Shown here piece by piece: positions 25,537 through 33,871 of a stretch of 42,210 nt of DNA. The notes beneath the pieces are model-generated. The model made no database searches. It was given only the letters and a program-made list of their open reading frames with translations, and had not been told where the DNA came from. A program made the translations under genes and the position numbers. Within the stretch, counting starts at the first letter, position 1, and the number at the start of each line of letters is the position of its first letter. This DNA comes from Salipiger pallidus (GTDB lineage Bacteria > Pseudomonadota > Alphaproteobacteria > Rhodobacterales > Rhodobacteraceae). The stretch is from contig NZ_BMJV01000014.1 of NCBI RefSeq assembly GCF_014643635.1, positions 1-42,210 on the forward strand, in the 5' to 3' direction.

Positions 25537-26510
25537 TGTGCGACGCCCTGTTCGTCGTAGTACTTCTGGGCACCGGGGTGCACCGGGATCGACACCGACT
25601 CGAGCGCACGGTCGAGCGAGATCTGCTTGCCCATCGGGTGCACCTGACCAAGGGTCTCGGTGTTCTCGTAGAGCGCCTTGGTCACGGCGTAGATCACGTC
25701 ATCGGACATGTCGGCGTGGGTCGCCCAGACAGCGCGCACAGCGAGGGTCTGAACGTCTTCGTCGACGCCCTTGTACGAACCTGCGGGGATGGTCGCGGAG
25801 GCGTAGTACGGCTGCTCTGCCTGAAGCGCTTCGACTTCGGGGCCGGAGAGCGAGATGATCTTGATGTCGTGGCCGTTCGCAAGGTCGGTCACGGACGAGG
25901 TCGGCAGACCTGCGGTGATGAGCGACGCATCGAGGTTGCCGTCCTTGATCTTTTCGACCGACTGCGAGAACGACGAGTAGTCTTCGTTGATGTCTTCGCG
26001 GGACATGCCGAAGGCTTCGAGCAGATCGCCCAGCAGCTGCCACTGGCCCGAACCCGGGGAACCGGACGACACCGACTTGCCGGCGAGATCCGCAAAGCTG
26101 GTGATGCCGCTTTCGGCGCGGACGATCAGCTGCACGGTTTCCGGGTAGAGGGCGCCGATGGCGCGGATGTTCTCGATCGCACCGTCTTCGAACTGGCCGA
26201 CGCCCTTGTAGGCTGCGTCGAGGATGTCAGCGGACGCGAAGGCGCTTTCGATTTCGCCACGGCCCAGCAGCTGGGAGTTGGCGACCGACGCATTGCCGGT
26301 TTCGGCGGTGGCCGACAGACGGGTGTCCGGCAGTTCCGCGTTGTTCGAGATCAGCTGCGCCAGCATGCCGCCGAGCGGGTAGTAGGTGCCGCCGGTGCCG
26401 CCGGTGGCGATGCCGAAGAAGGTGCGGCCCTGGGCAAATGCCGGGCCTGCGAGCGCTGCGAGCGATGCCGCTGCGGTGGTGCCAAGAAACTGGCGACGGG
26501 AAACGGTCAT
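25533..26510 (-). CDS. TAXI family TRAP solute-binding protein
   Basis: 325 residues. A twin-arginine signal is clear (SRRQFLG at 4-10, cleavage after AFA near residue 26), so the protein is exported folded to the periplasm. TAXI features: FFGIATGGTGGTYYPLGG (about 31-48) and the SSGSPGSGQW loop. It delivers solute to the fused permease downstream. GGAGG stands six bases before the ATG. First gene of the operon, divergent from an IclR-type regulator 274 bases away that probably controls it. Confidence 0.94.
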   Translation of the reverse strand: MTVSRRQFLGTTAAASLAALAGPAFAQGRTFFGIATGGTGGTYYPLGGMLAQLISNNAELPDTRLSATAETGNASVANSQLLGRGEIESAFASADILDAAYKGVGQFEDGAIENIRAIGALYPETVQLIVRAESGITSFADLAGKSVSSGSPGSGQWQLLGDLLEAFGMSREDINEDYSSFSQSVEKIKDGNLDASLITAGLPTSSVTDLANGHDIKIISLSGPEVEALQAEQPYYASATIPAGSYKGVDEDVQTLAVRAVWATHADMSDDVIYAVTKALYENTETLGQVHPMGKQISLDRALESVSIPVHPGAQKYYDEQGVAQ

Positions 26511-26648
26511 GGAAACCTCCGTGTTTGTGGTCTGCCGTGGATGGCAGGGCTCCGTGCTGCCCGTTTAGGCAGGCACACGTTTGTATGCCACCTGTTCGGG
26601 CTTTAACGTGGCTCGTTCTTGACGGTGGCATTTCACATGTCAATGGAT

Positions 26649-26666
26649 GTTTTCAGATATGAAAAC
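26649..26666. promoter_or_regulatory. Palindromic candidate operator for the IclR-type regulator
   Basis: GTTTTCA-GATA-TGAAAAC, a perfect seven-base inverted repeat with a four-base centre, midway between the TAXI operon and the regulator gene (about 140 and 120 bases from the two starts). IclR-family operators are short AT-rich palindromes of this kind. Confidence 0.5.
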
Positions 26667-26784
26667 CTGTTTTGCCTCATACGGAACCACTTGCACGTTT
26701 TTTGTACGCTACGATACGGGGCGCGCCACAACTGCCAAGGTTGCGCTAACAAGGCTGGGCAGGGACGAGGGGAGGAAGACCAAC

Positions 26785-27534
26785 ATGAGCAAGGAGTCCG
26801 GGTATCAGTCGAACGCGTTATTGCGCGGGCTGAGCATCCTTCACAGCTTCGATCACCACCGGCCACGCATGACCCTGTCCGAGATCGCGGACTCTCTCGC
26901 GATCACCAGCTCGGCCGCCTATCGCCACGTGGTGACGCTGGAAAAGGAAGGCTATCTGCAGCGCGATGACAACGTTTACCAGCTTGCGCCGAAGGTCATG
27001 GATCTTGGCTATCGCTACCTGACATCGCTGGACGTCTACGATCATGCCCGTCTGCCGGCGGAACGGCTGCGCAACGAAACGGGGTTCACCGTCCACGTGG
27101 CCGTCCTGCAGGGCCCCGAGATTGTCTATGTCTACAGGGCGTTGTCGGACCGGGCCATGGTGTCCAACGTGCCGGTGGGCAGCCGCCTGCCTGCCTTTGC
27201 CACAACCATGGGCCGCCTGCTGCTGAGCGATCTGCCCGAGAAGGAGCTTGATGACCTCTTCACAGACTACCGTTTTGAACCCTTGAGCAACGCCGCACCG
27301 CAGAACCTCGAGGCGCTCAAGGCCCTCCTGCCAGGGGACCGGGCGCGCGGGATGGTGGCCCAGACCTCCCACCTCGCCACGGGAACGTTTTCCATCGCCG
27401 CGCCGCTTGTCTCGCGCCACGGGCGCTATGTCGCCGCGATGAACCTTTCGGGACACGAAATGCAGATGTCCCCCGACGATGCGCTTGTTGGACGCATCAT
27501 GGACACAGCCTCCGAAATCTCGGCCATGCTCTAG
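26785..27534 (+). CDS. IclR family transcriptional regulator
   Basis: 249 residues. N-terminal winged helix-turn-helix (about 10-65, MTLSEIADSLAITSSAAYRHV) and C-terminal IclR effector-binding domain (about 75-249, with VPVGSRLPAFATTMGRLLLS and APLVSRHGRYVAAMNLSG). The ATG at 26785 follows GGAGGAAG; the frame continues upstream to 26647 but without similarity. Gene arrangement, divergent from the TAXI-TRAP operon with a palindrome between, suggests it regulates that operon in response to the transported solute or a catabolite. Convergent to the ribosomal cluster beyond. Confidence 0.92.
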   Translation: MSKESGYQSNALLRGLSILHSFDHHRPRMTLSEIADSLAITSSAAYRHVVTLEKEGYLQRDDNVYQLAPKVMDLGYRYLTSLDVYDHARLPAERLRNETGFTVHVAVLQGPEIVYVYRALSDRAMVSNVPVGSRLPAFATTMGRLLLSDLPEKELDDLFTDYRFEPLSNAAPQNLEALKALLPGDRARGMVAQTSHLATGTFSIAAPLVSRHGRYVAAMNLSGHEMQMSPDDALVGRIMDTASEISAML

Positions 27535-27703
27535 CATCCCTGCCCTGACATAAGGGTGTCCCTGCCCGTCGGACTGAACCTGATCCAGTTCAACATTCAG
27601 CACTGACCTGAGCTCTCATGGCAGAGCCCGCAAGCGCATCGCCCCCCAAACACCGGGGCCTGCGCAAGCAGCTGGGCCAGATTCCGTGGGTTCAAACGAA
27701 AAC

Positions 27704-27732
27704 GCGCCCCGGAGGTGGGCTCCGGGACGCGC
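27704..27732 (-). terminator. Terminator after rpmD
   Basis: Stem CCCGGAG/CTCCGGG (27708-27714 with 27720-27726), extended by outer GCGC pairing, then TTTT on the minus strand. It closes the ribosomal-protein cluster 27 bases after the rpmD stop. Confidence 0.8.
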
Positions 27733-27758
27733 TATGGCAATCAGCGAAAAGGGGCGGT

Positions 27759-27947
27759 TCAGCCGCGCTCTTCGATGATCTCCACAAGGTGCGGGATCTT
27801 TGCGACCATGCCGCGGACCGAAGGAGTATCCTCCAGCTCACGGGTCTTGTGCATCTTGTTCAGGCCCAGACCGATGAGAGTCTTGCGCTGGATTTCCGGA
27901 CGGCGGATGGGCGAGCCCACCTGCTTCACGACGATCGTCTTTGCCAT
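27759..27947 (-). CDS. rpmD: 50S ribosomal protein L30
   Basis: 62 residues, normal length. The L30 signature [20 protein letters not shown] (about 10-29) is complete. It starts five bases after the rpsE stop, so it is coupled to rpsE. rplO, secY and adk, which normally come next in the spc operon, are absent: a terminator and a convergent IclR gene follow. Confidence 0.97.
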   Translation of the reverse strand: MAKTIVVKQVGSPIRRPEIQRKTLIGLGLNKMHKTRELEDTPSVRGMVAKIPHLVEIIEERG

Positions 27948-27952
27948 GTGTC

Positions 27953-28531
27953 TCAGGCCTCCTCGGCCACTTGGGTGGATTCAGCAACCGCTTCGTCACG
28001 CTTGGGCAGGATGTCAGCAACCTTCTTGCCACGACGCTGAGCGACGTTGCGGGGCGACTGACCCTTGCCAAGACCGTTCAGGGTGGCGCGGATCATGTTG
28101 TAGGGGTTCTGCGAACCAGTCGACTTGGCGACCACGTCGTGGATGCCGAGCATCTCGAACACGGCACGCATCGGACCACCGGCGATGATACCAGTACCTT
28201 GCGGTGCGGTACGCATGACGACACGGCCTGCGCCATGACGGCCTTCCATGTCGTGGTGCAGCGTGCGGCCTTCGCGCAGCGGCACGCGGATCATCTTGCG
28301 CTTGGCTTGCTCGGTGGCTTTGCGGATGGCCTCGGGGACCTCTTTCGCCTTGCCTTTACCGAAGCCGACGCGGCCCTTCTGGTCGCCAACAACCACGAGT
28401 GCTGCGAAGCCAAAACGCTTGCCGCCCTTCACGGTCTTGGAGACGCGGTTGATCGCGACGAGACGATCTGCGAATTCCGGTGCTTCATCGCGGTCGCGGC
28501 GGTTGCCGCGGCGGTTATCACGTTCTGCCAT
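27953..28531 (-). CDS. rpsE: 30S ribosomal protein S5
   Basis: 192 residues. S5 sits at the decoding side of the 30S and supports translational accuracy. The N-terminal double-stranded RNA-binding domain ([20 protein letters not shown], about 57-76) and the C-terminal fold ([13 protein letters not shown]) are present, with a short Arg/Asp-rich head and an acidic tail typical of alphaproteobacteria. The ATG at 28531 ([12 protein letters not shown]) has AAAGGAA upstream; the ATG at 28558 is not used. 181 bases with a terminator-like hairpin separate it from rplR. Confidence 0.97.
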   Translation of the reverse strand: MAERDNRRGNRRDRDEAPEFADRLVAINRVSKTVKGGKRFGFAALVVVGDQKGRVGFGKGKAKEVPEAIRKATEQAKRKMIRVPLREGRTLHHDMEGRHGAGRVVMRTAPQGTGIIAGGPMRAVFEMLGIHDVVAKSTGSQNPYNMIRATLNGLGKGQSPRNVAQRRGKKVADILPKRDEAVAESTQVAEEA

Positions 28532-28658
28532 GAGGCATTCCTTTGTCAGGGTCGGCACGCGGGACGCGTACCGGAGCTTGGTTCAATCCTGGTGGAGCGG
28601 TGCCCCCCGGATCATCGAGGCCCTCTGCCACGGCAGTGACGATCGGGCCTACAGGAAA

Positions 28659-28683
28659 GCGGGGCGACCGACAGCCGCCCCGC
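28659..28683 (-). terminator. Terminator-like hairpin between rplR and rpsE
   Basis: Stem GCGGGGCG/CGCCCCGC (28659-28666 with 28676-28683), nine-base loop, followed by TTTCC on the minus strand. It lies inside the spc block, 30 bases after the rplR stop. Confidence 0.65.
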
Positions 28684-28712
28684 AGATCAGATGGCGCGAG
28701 GCGCCAATCCAA

Positions 28713-29072
28713 TCAGATCTTCAGACCACCTTCGCGGGCTGCGTCGGCCAGTGCCTTGACGCGGCCGTGGAAGAGGAAACCGCCACGATCGAAGTAGGCT
28801 TCGGTCACGCCAGCTGCCTTCGCGCGCTCGGCGATCGCCGCGCCGACCTTGGAGGCCGCCTCGACGTTGCCCTTGCCGACGACGCCCAGATCTTTCTCCA
28901 TGGAGGAGGCCGAGGCCAGGGTCACGCCCTGAATGTCGTCGATCAGCTGCACGCTGATGTTCTTGCTCGAACGGTGGACCGACAGCCGAACCCGGCCAGC
29001 GTTCACCTTGCGAAGCTTGTTCCGGACGCGCAGGCGGCGCTTCTGGAACAGTTCCCGTTTGCTCAGTGCCAT
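28713..29072 (-). CDS. rplR: 50S ribosomal protein L18
   Basis: 119 residues, normal length. L18 binds 5S rRNA. Basic head ([20 protein letters not shown]) and typical [18 protein letters not shown] and [20 protein letters not shown] stretches. It begins 11 bases after the rplF stop. The next gene, rpsE, is set apart by a hairpin. Confidence 0.97.
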   Translation of the reverse strand: MALSKRELFQKRRLRVRNKLRKVNAGRVRLSVHRSSKNISVQLIDDIQGVTLASASSMEKDLGVVGKGNVEAASKVGAAIAERAKAAGVTEAYFDRGGFLFHGRVKALADAAREGGLKI

Positions 29073-29083
29073 TGTCTGCGTCC

Positions 29084-29617
29084 TTACTTCTTCTTGCCTT
29101 CCTTGGCGAAGATGTATTCGCCTTTGTAGCGAATACCCTTGCCTTTGTAGGGCTCGGGGCGGCGCCAGTCGCGAATGTTCGCGGCAACCTGGCCAACCTG
29201 CTGGATGTCATGACCTTCGACGACGATCTCGGTCGGCTTCGCGCAGGTGATGGTGATCCCCTGCGGAATGTCGAAGTTGACGTCGTGGCTGTAGCCGAGG
29301 TTCAGCTTCAGAACCGAACCCTGAACCGCGGCGCGGTAACCCACACCCTGGATCTCGAGCTCTTTCTTGAAGGTGTTCTGAACACCGTGCACCATGTTCG
29401 ACAGCACCGTGCGGGACATCCCCCACTGCTGCAGCGCGCGCTTGGATTTGCCGCGCGGCGCAACGGACACAGCGTTGTCTTCGACAGTGATGGTCACATC
29501 ATCGGTCGCGTTGAAGATCTGGCTGCCCTTCGGGCCCTTGATCTCGACGGTCTGGCCGCTGACGGATGCGGAAACACCCGAGGGCAGCTCGACCGGCCTT
29601 TTCCCAATACGAGACAT
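29084..29617 (-). CDS. rplF: 50S ribosomal protein L6
   Basis: 177 residues, normal length. Two repeated L6 domains; the C-terminal 23S-rRNA-binding signature ([21 protein letters not shown], given in part) is intact. The ATG at 29617 ([15 protein letters not shown]) has AAGGAGG upstream. A longer frame to 29662 overlaps rpsH and is not used. Confidence 0.97.
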   Translation of the reverse strand: MSRIGKRPVELPSGVSASVSGQTVEIKGPKGSQIFNATDDVTITVEDNAVSVAPRGKSKRALQQWGMSRTVLSNMVHGVQNTFKKELEIQGVGYRAAVQGSVLKLNLGYSHDVNFDIPQGITITCAKPTEIVVEGHDIQQVGQVAANIRDWRRPEPYKGKGIRYKGEYIFAKEGKKK

Positions 29618-29627
29618 GAGTCCCTCC

Positions 29628-30020
29628 TTAGAATACCGTGCAGAGCACCTCGCCGCCGACATTGGCAGCGCGGGCGTTTGCGTCCGACATCACGCCCTTG
29701 GGCGTGCTGACAATCGACACACCGAGGCCCTGACGGACCGACGGGATGTCCTTGACGCCCATGTAGACGCGACGGCCGGGGGTCGAAACCCGCTGCAGTT
29801 CGCGAATCACAGGAGTGCCATCGAAGTACTTGAGGCTGATCTCGAAGGCCGGGTGGCCGTTCGCGTCAGTGCTGCTCTCGTAGCCACGGATGTAGCCTTC
29901 GTCCGCGAGGACGTCGAGAACCCAGCCCCGAAGCTTCGATGCGGGGGTCGACGTGGTCGACTTGCCGCGCAGCTGGGCGTTGCGGATACGGGTGAGCATA
30001 TCGCCGATAGGATCGTTCAT
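29628..30020 (-). CDS. rpsH: 30S ribosomal protein S8
   Basis: 130 residues. S8 binds helix 21 of 16S rRNA and in E. coli also represses the spc operon by binding near the rplE start. [20 protein letters not shown] and the C-terminal [20 protein letters not shown] are typical. Part of the tight rpsN-rpsH-rplF series. Confidence 0.97.
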   Translation of the reverse strand: MNDPIGDMLTRIRNAQLRGKSTTSTPASKLRGWVLDVLADEGYIRGYESSTDANGHPAFEISLKYFDGTPVIRELQRVSTPGRRVYMGVKDIPSVRQGLGVSIVSTPKGVMSDANARAANVGGEVLCTVF

Positions 30021-30033
30021 CTATGTACCCTCC

Positions 30034-30339
30034 TTACCAGCTGGACTTCACGACGCCGGGCAGCTGACCGTTCGAGCCCAGCTCGCGCAGCATGATCCGG
30101 GAGACCTTGAGCTTGCGGTAGTAGGCGTGCGGACGGCCAGTGAGCTGGCAGCGGTTGTGCAGACGGGTCGGCGAGGAATTGCGCGGCAGTTTCGCCAGCT
30201 TCAGGCGGGCCTTGAAGCGCTCTTCCATCGGTTTGGATTCGTCGTTCGCGATCTCTTTGAGCTCAGCGCGCTTGGCGGCGTACTTCTCCACCAGCGCCTG
30301 GCGCTTCTTCTCGCGTTCGATCATGGATTTCTTGGCCAT
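30034..30339 (-). CDS. rpsN: 30S ribosomal protein S14 (zinc-independent type)
   Basis: 101 residues, the long form without the four-cysteine zinc ribbon. Typical segments are [40 protein letters not shown] and FRELGSNG-like [18 protein letters not shown] at the end. Lies between rplE and rpsH as in the standard spc order. Confidence 0.97.
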   Translation of the reverse strand: MAKKSMIEREKKRQALVEKYAAKRAELKEIANDESKPMEERFKARLKLAKLPRNSSPTRLHNRCQLTGRPHAYYRKLKVSRIMLRELGSNGQLPGVVKSSW

Positions 30340-30353
30340 GTGTCTCTCGCTCC

Positions 30354-30914
30354 TCAGGCGTTGAAGGGCATGTTGAAATGCTTCAACAGCGCCTTGGCTT
30401 CCGCGTCGGTTGCCGCGGTGGTGGTGATGATGATGTCCATGCCCCAGACTTCGTCGACCTTGTCGAACTCGATCTCGGGGAAGACGATGTGTTCCTTCAC
30501 ACCCATGGCAAAGTTGCCACGGCCGTCGAACGACGGCTTCACGCCGCGGAAGTCCCGGATCCGGGGCATCGCGATGTTGATCAGGCGATCGAGGAATTCG
30601 TACATCCGGTCACCGCGCAGGGTCACCTTGGCACCAAGGGGCATTTCCTCACGAACGCGGAAGCCTGCAATGGACTTCTTGGCTTTCGTGGTGACGGCCA
30701 TCTGGCCTGCGATCTTGGTGAGGTCTTCCTGGGCCGATTTGGCCTTCTTGGAATCGCGCACAGCTTCCGCACCGCAGCCGATGTTCAGGACGATCTTGTC
30801 CAGACGCGGGGTCTGCATGTCGTTCTTGTAGCCGAACTCTTCCTTGAGCGCCGGCTTGATGGTGTCGCGGAAGACAGCCTTCAGGCGCGGGGTGTAGGTA
30901 GCGTTATCAAGCAT
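30354..30914 (-). CDS. rplE: 50S ribosomal protein L5
   Basis: 186 residues. L5 binds 5S rRNA and contacts the P-site tRNA. The [17 protein letters not shown] and [20 protein letters not shown] stretches are characteristic. Its start overlaps the end of rplX by eight bases, indicating translational coupling. Confidence 0.97.
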   Translation of the reverse strand: MLDNATYTPRLKAVFRDTIKPALKEEFGYKNDMQTPRLDKIVLNIGCGAEAVRDSKKAKSAQEDLTKIAGQMAVTTKAKKSIAGFRVREEMPLGAKVTLRGDRMYEFLDRLINIAMPRIRDFRGVKPSFDGRGNFAMGVKEHIVFPEIEFDKVDEVWGMDIIITTTAATDAEAKALLKHFNMPFNA

Positions 30915-31218
30915 CGATCACGTCCCCCGTGGTCTTGGCGAAGCGCACTTTCTTGTCGCCTTCCATGCGGAAGCCAACGCGGGTGGGCTTGCCGTTTGCA
31001 TCGACGAGAGCGAGGTTCGACACGTCGATCGGCTTTGCAACCGGAAGACGGCCGCCCTGCGACGTCTGGCTCTGGCGGGTGTGACGAACAGCCATGTTCA
31101 CGCCACCGACAACGGCCTTGCCGGTTTTCGGCGAGACGCTTTCGATGGTGCCGGTCTGGCCCTTGTCCTTGCCGGACAGGACGATGACGGTGTCACCTTT
31201 ACGAAGTTTCGCAGCCAT
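30907..31218 (-). CDS. rplX: 50S ribosomal protein L24
   Basis: 103 residues. The KOW motif [19 protein letters not shown] is near the N-terminus (about 7-25). L24 is an early assembly protein. Its ATG shares one base with the rplN stop (TGATG), and its end overlaps rplE, so the three are coupled. Confidence 0.97.
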   Translation of the reverse strand: MAAKLRKGDTVIVLSGKDKGQTGTIESVSPKTGKAVVGGVNMAVRHTRQSQTSQGGRLPVAKPIDVSNLALVDANGKPTRVGFRMEGDKKVRFAKTTGDVIDA

Positions 31219-31586
31219 CAGAGCACCTCCGGAGCAAGCGAGATGATCTTCATGAAGTTCTTCGCACGCAGTTCACGCACGACCGGCCCGAAGATACGGG
31301 TGCCGACAGGCTCGCCCGAGTTGTTCAGGATGACGGCGGCGTTGCGGTCGAAGCGGATGGACGTGCCGTCTTCACGACGGACTTCCTTGGCGGTGCGCAC
31401 GACAACGGCCTTGCGGACGTCACCTTTCTTAACGCGACCACGCGGAATGGCCTCTTTCACCGAGACGACGATGATATCGCCGACCGATGCGTAGCGGCGA
31501 TGCGAGCCGCCGAGGACCTTGATGCACTGAACTTTCCGGGCACCGGAATTGTCAGCAACATCCAGATTGGTCTGCATCTGGATCAT
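31218..31586 (-). CDS. rplN: 50S ribosomal protein L14
   Basis: 122 residues, the canonical length. [19 protein letters not shown] and [13 protein letters not shown] are highly conserved L14 segments. GGGAG lies ahead of the ATG at 31586. Two hairpins fill the 87-base gap between rpsQ and this gene. Confidence 0.98.
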   Translation of the reverse strand: MIQMQTNLDVADNSGARKVQCIKVLGGSHRRYASVGDIIVVSVKEAIPRGRVKKGDVRKAVVVRTAKEVRREDGTSIRFDRNAAVILNNSGEPVGTRIFGPVVRELRAKNFMKIISLAPEVL

Positions 31587-31605
31587 ATTGGTTTCTCCCG
31601 ACCTT

Positions 31606-31663
31606 CAGGGATGCAATCCCCTGGGGTTTCGCTAATATTCACGGGCAGGGTTTCCCCTGCCCG
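31606..31663 (-). promoter_or_regulatory. Two intercistronic hairpins between rpsQ and rplN
   Basis: CGGGCAGGG/CCCTGCCCG (31642-31650 with 31655-31663, tetraloop) and a second imperfect hairpin around 31606-31623. Neither has a T-tract on the minus strand, so RNA processing, stability or protein binding is likelier than termination. Confidence 0.5.
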
Positions 31664-31673
31664 CCTGCGCCAA

Positions 31674-32000
31674 TCAGTTGGCGGCTTCTTTCTCTGCGTG
31701 ACGCTGCGCCTCGACTTCCTGCTGGAGCTTGGCGGCTTCGGCACGCTGCTGGTTGTGCTGCTCGAGCATTTCCTCGGTCATCACTTCCCAGCGCTTGGTC
31801 TTGGACTTCGGCGCGCACTCGCGGATGAAGACCTGCTGGCCCACATTGAAGACCTGCGCTTCGTCGTGCGCGCGGTACTTCTTGGACTTCTTGATGGTCT
31901 TCTGGAGCACGGGGTGCTTGAAGCGACGCACGACCTGAACGGTCACGGTCTGTGCGTTGGCGGTGGAGGTCACGGTGCCTTGCAGGATGCGCTTGGGCAT
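31674..32000 (-). CDS. rpsQ: 30S ribosomal protein S17 with C-terminal extension
   Basis: 108 residues; the usual bacterial S17 is about 80. The core (1-75) has the OB-fold with [19 protein letters not shown] and [20 protein letters not shown]. The extra 30 residues ([20 protein letters not shown] and on) are rich in Gln, Glu and Ala and look helical. RNA-binding role in the 5' domain of 16S rRNA is as usual; the extension's role is not known. AAGGAG precedes the ATG. The gap to rplN is 87 bases with two hairpins. Confidence 0.96.
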   Translation of the reverse strand: MPKRILQGTVTSTANAQTVTVQVVRRFKHPVLQKTIKKSKKYRAHDEAQVFNVGQQVFIRECAPKSKTKRWEVMTEEMLEQHNQQRAEAAKLQQEVEAQRHAEKEAAN

Positions 32001-32012
32001 GGGGTTAACTCC

Positions 32013-32219
32013 TTATTCCGCCGAAGCCGCGGATGCGGCTTTCTGGTTCAGCACGGTGTTTACGCGCGCCACGTCACGACGCACCTGGCGGATGCGTGCG
32101 GTGTTTTCGATCTGGCCGGTGGCTTTCTGGAAGCGGAGGTTGAAGGCCTCCTTCTTCAGTGCCACGAGCTCGTCCCGGAGCTGGTCCGGGGTCTTCGAGC
32201 TGAGCTCTTTCGCGTCCAT
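32013..32219 (-). CDS. rpmC: 50S ribosomal protein L29
   Basis: 68 residues. [19 protein letters not shown] and the [19 protein letters not shown] signature identify L29, which sits at the peptide tunnel exit. The ATG at 32219 has AAGGAGCG upstream. It is the first gene of its block because rplP, normally directly upstream, is 2.6 kb away; a good promoter lies 87 bases before it. Confidence 0.97.
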   Translation of the reverse strand: MDAKELSSKTPDQLRDELVALKKEAFNLRFQKATGQIENTARIRQVRRDVARVNTVLNQKAASAASAE

Positions 32220-32305
32220 AAGGTCGCTCCTTCGTTGCAACATCACCGGAGAGCCCCGTCGTTATGCGGGTCACCCTGATTCCCGGTGGAGGTGGATGAA
32301 CGCGC

Positions 32306-32334
32306 TCTATAGGCGGGTTGGGCCGCGTTGGCAA
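32306..32334 (-). promoter_or_regulatory. Sigma-70 promoter for the rpmC block
   Basis: On the minus strand TTGCCA (32334-32329), exactly 17 bases, TATAGA (32311-32306). It has the same layout as the promoter in front of rpsJ and gives the block starting at rpmC its own transcription start. Confidence 0.68.
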
Positions 32335-32389
32335 GCGTTACTCGCGCCCCTCTTGCCTTCTCGGGGGCCGCCCACGTTTCCGGTAGGCC

Positions 32390-33001
32390 TCAGCCTTCGG
32401 CGGGAGCGGCCCAAGGGTAATGCGCGTCAAGATAGGCATCGAGCCTCGCCGGTATCTCCCAGAACCCAGCGGCCTTTAACCTCGGCTCGTGCTCTGCCCT
32501 GATCCGGGCGAAGTAGGTCGCGCCGTCCTCGGTTTCGCCGGCCTCCTCCTGATAGGCAAGGAAAGCCTCGGTCAAGGCAGGGAGGGCATCCTCCCGGGCA
32601 GGACTGTCGAGATTGCCCAGCCCGCTGTCCAGACCGTCTTCACTGATCACCCCATACAGCAGCACACCGCCATGGCAGACGTATTCAACACGGCTGAGCG
32701 ACCGGGGATCGGCGAACACACCCCGCTCCGAGAGCCAATCATAAAGTGCGAAGCATCGCGGTTCGACATCCGGGCGGGCCATGCGCATACGCGGTGACCC
32801 AGCCGTGGCGCGGTCGATGGTCACCCGCCCCGCCTCGATCTCAGCGGCAGCGCGGGTCAGCACACCGTCCCATCCGCCGCTCGCGTGGAACGCGGCCCTT
32901 TCCCGCGCCTTGCGTGCTTCGGTCTTGCGGTAGGTGTAGACGGCATAGGCGCAGATTCACACGACTACGACAAGCAGACCAAGCGCAACGTATCCGACCA
33001 T
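32390..33001 (-). pseudogene. Membrane-anchored hypothetical protein interrupted by an in-frame TGA
   Basis: From the ATG at 33001 the frame reads MVGYVALGLLVVVV, then TGA (32959-32957), then continues ICAYAVYTYRKTEARKARE and on through an open frame to the stop at 32390. The two halves together form one transmembrane helix followed by a positively charged stretch and a cytoplasmic domain of about 165 residues, so the TGA is most simply a nonsense change of a codon such as TGG or GGA. The part after the stop could only restart at GTG 32863 (157 residues, MLTRAAAEIEAGRVTIDRA), which lacks the anchor. No family recognised. It lies between rpmC and the oxygenase gene on the same strand. Confidence 0.65.
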
Positions 33002-33071
33002 TCAAACGCCCCGATCGCTTCAGGAAAGCACCCGACCATATGAGTGCTGGACCGGCGCCTCGGGCCGATCA

Positions 33072-33090
33072 AGCCCCGCCCGGCGGGGCT
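33072..33090 (-). terminator. Hairpin after the 2OG oxygenase gene
   Basis: Stem AGCCCCG/CGGGGCT with a five-base loop, 60 bases past the oxygenase stop; followed by TTGATC on the minus strand. Weak T-tract. Confidence 0.4.
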
Positions 33091-33150
33091 CCGCCCGCTC
33101 GCACGGGAGACACTCCCCCGGAACGATTGACGGCCTGGCCGAACCGCTCC

Positions 33151-33771
33151 TCACTCCCACTTGTAGTTGAAGCTCACCGAGATCCGCTCTTCCTCGGACA
33201 TGTTGGGCGGCACCTCGTGGCGCAGCCATGACTCCCAAAGCAGCACATCCCCGACCGATGGCGCCTCGTAGACGAAGGTCTTCAGCTCTTCGCGGCAACC
33301 CTTGCGGCGCGCCGGAGCCGCCATCATGAAGCCAAGCCGAGGGTCCTCGAGCTTGAGCGCCGAGGTGCCTTCAGGCATTGATACGTAGGTCGTCCCCGAG
33401 ATCACCGAATGCGGATGGATGTGCGAGGAATGCGTGCCGCCTTCCGGCAGGATGTTGATCCAGATGTCCTCGACCACCAGCTTCCGGTCGCCCAGGTCGA
33501 ACTCGAGATCCTCGGCGAATGCCGCAACGTGCTTGTCCAGCGCCTCAACCAAGGCCGCGAAGATCGGAAAGCGCCAAGGCAGGTCCGTCAGGGATGCGTA
33601 GGACGTGTAGCCCGGGTAGCTGTTGGCGTCGCACCATTCCTGCCCCGCCTCGTCATCCTCGGCGATGGACCAGCACGAGCTTTCCAACTCGGCACTGTCG
33701 ACTGCGGGGCCATGCTCGGACAGGCTGGCGCGATAGAGGCGGGTCGCGAAAAGCGAACGGATCTGAGTCAT
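33151..33771 (-). CDS. Putative 2-oxoglutarate-Fe(II) oxygenase (TIGR02466-like)
   Basis: 206 residues. The double-stranded beta-helix core is suggested by GGTHSSHIHPHSVISGTTYV (about 111-130), with candidate iron ligands among H114-H119, a later H184 (WLRHEVPPN) and R196 (RISVSFNYKW) as the 2-oxoglutarate-binding residue. Substrate unknown. The ATG at 33771 has TGGAGG upstream; the ATG at 33813 is not favoured. It lies in the cargo region between rplP and rpmC, divergent from the lysozyme-like gene. Confidence 0.8.
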   Translation of the reverse strand: MTQIRSLFATRLYRASLSEHGPAVDSAELESSCWSIAEDDEAGQEWCDANSYPGYTSYASLTDLPWRFPIFAALVEALDKHVAAFAEDLEFDLGDRKLVVEDIWINILPEGGTHSSHIHPHSVISGTTYVSMPEGTSALKLEDPRLGFMMAAPARRKGCREELKTFVYEAPSVGDVLLWESWLRHEVPPNMSEEERISVSFNYKWE

Positions 33772-33871
33772 GCGCCTCCAATAGCGGTTCGAAATGAGTC
33801 TGGCGAGAGGCAAGGGAATCTAAACCAGTCCCTGCGATGGTCCCTCTCGAAGAAATCACCCAGAGGTCAGA

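Noticed and set aside
26691-26715. TTGCAC and TACGAT upstream of the IclR gene as a promoter
   Set aside because: Spacing of only about 14 bases is too short for a sigma-70 promoter.
27575-27610. Segment TGAACCTGATCCAGTTCAAC resembling part of a TPP riboswitch
   Set aside because: The CTGAGA and other conserved helices are absent and no thiamine gene follows.
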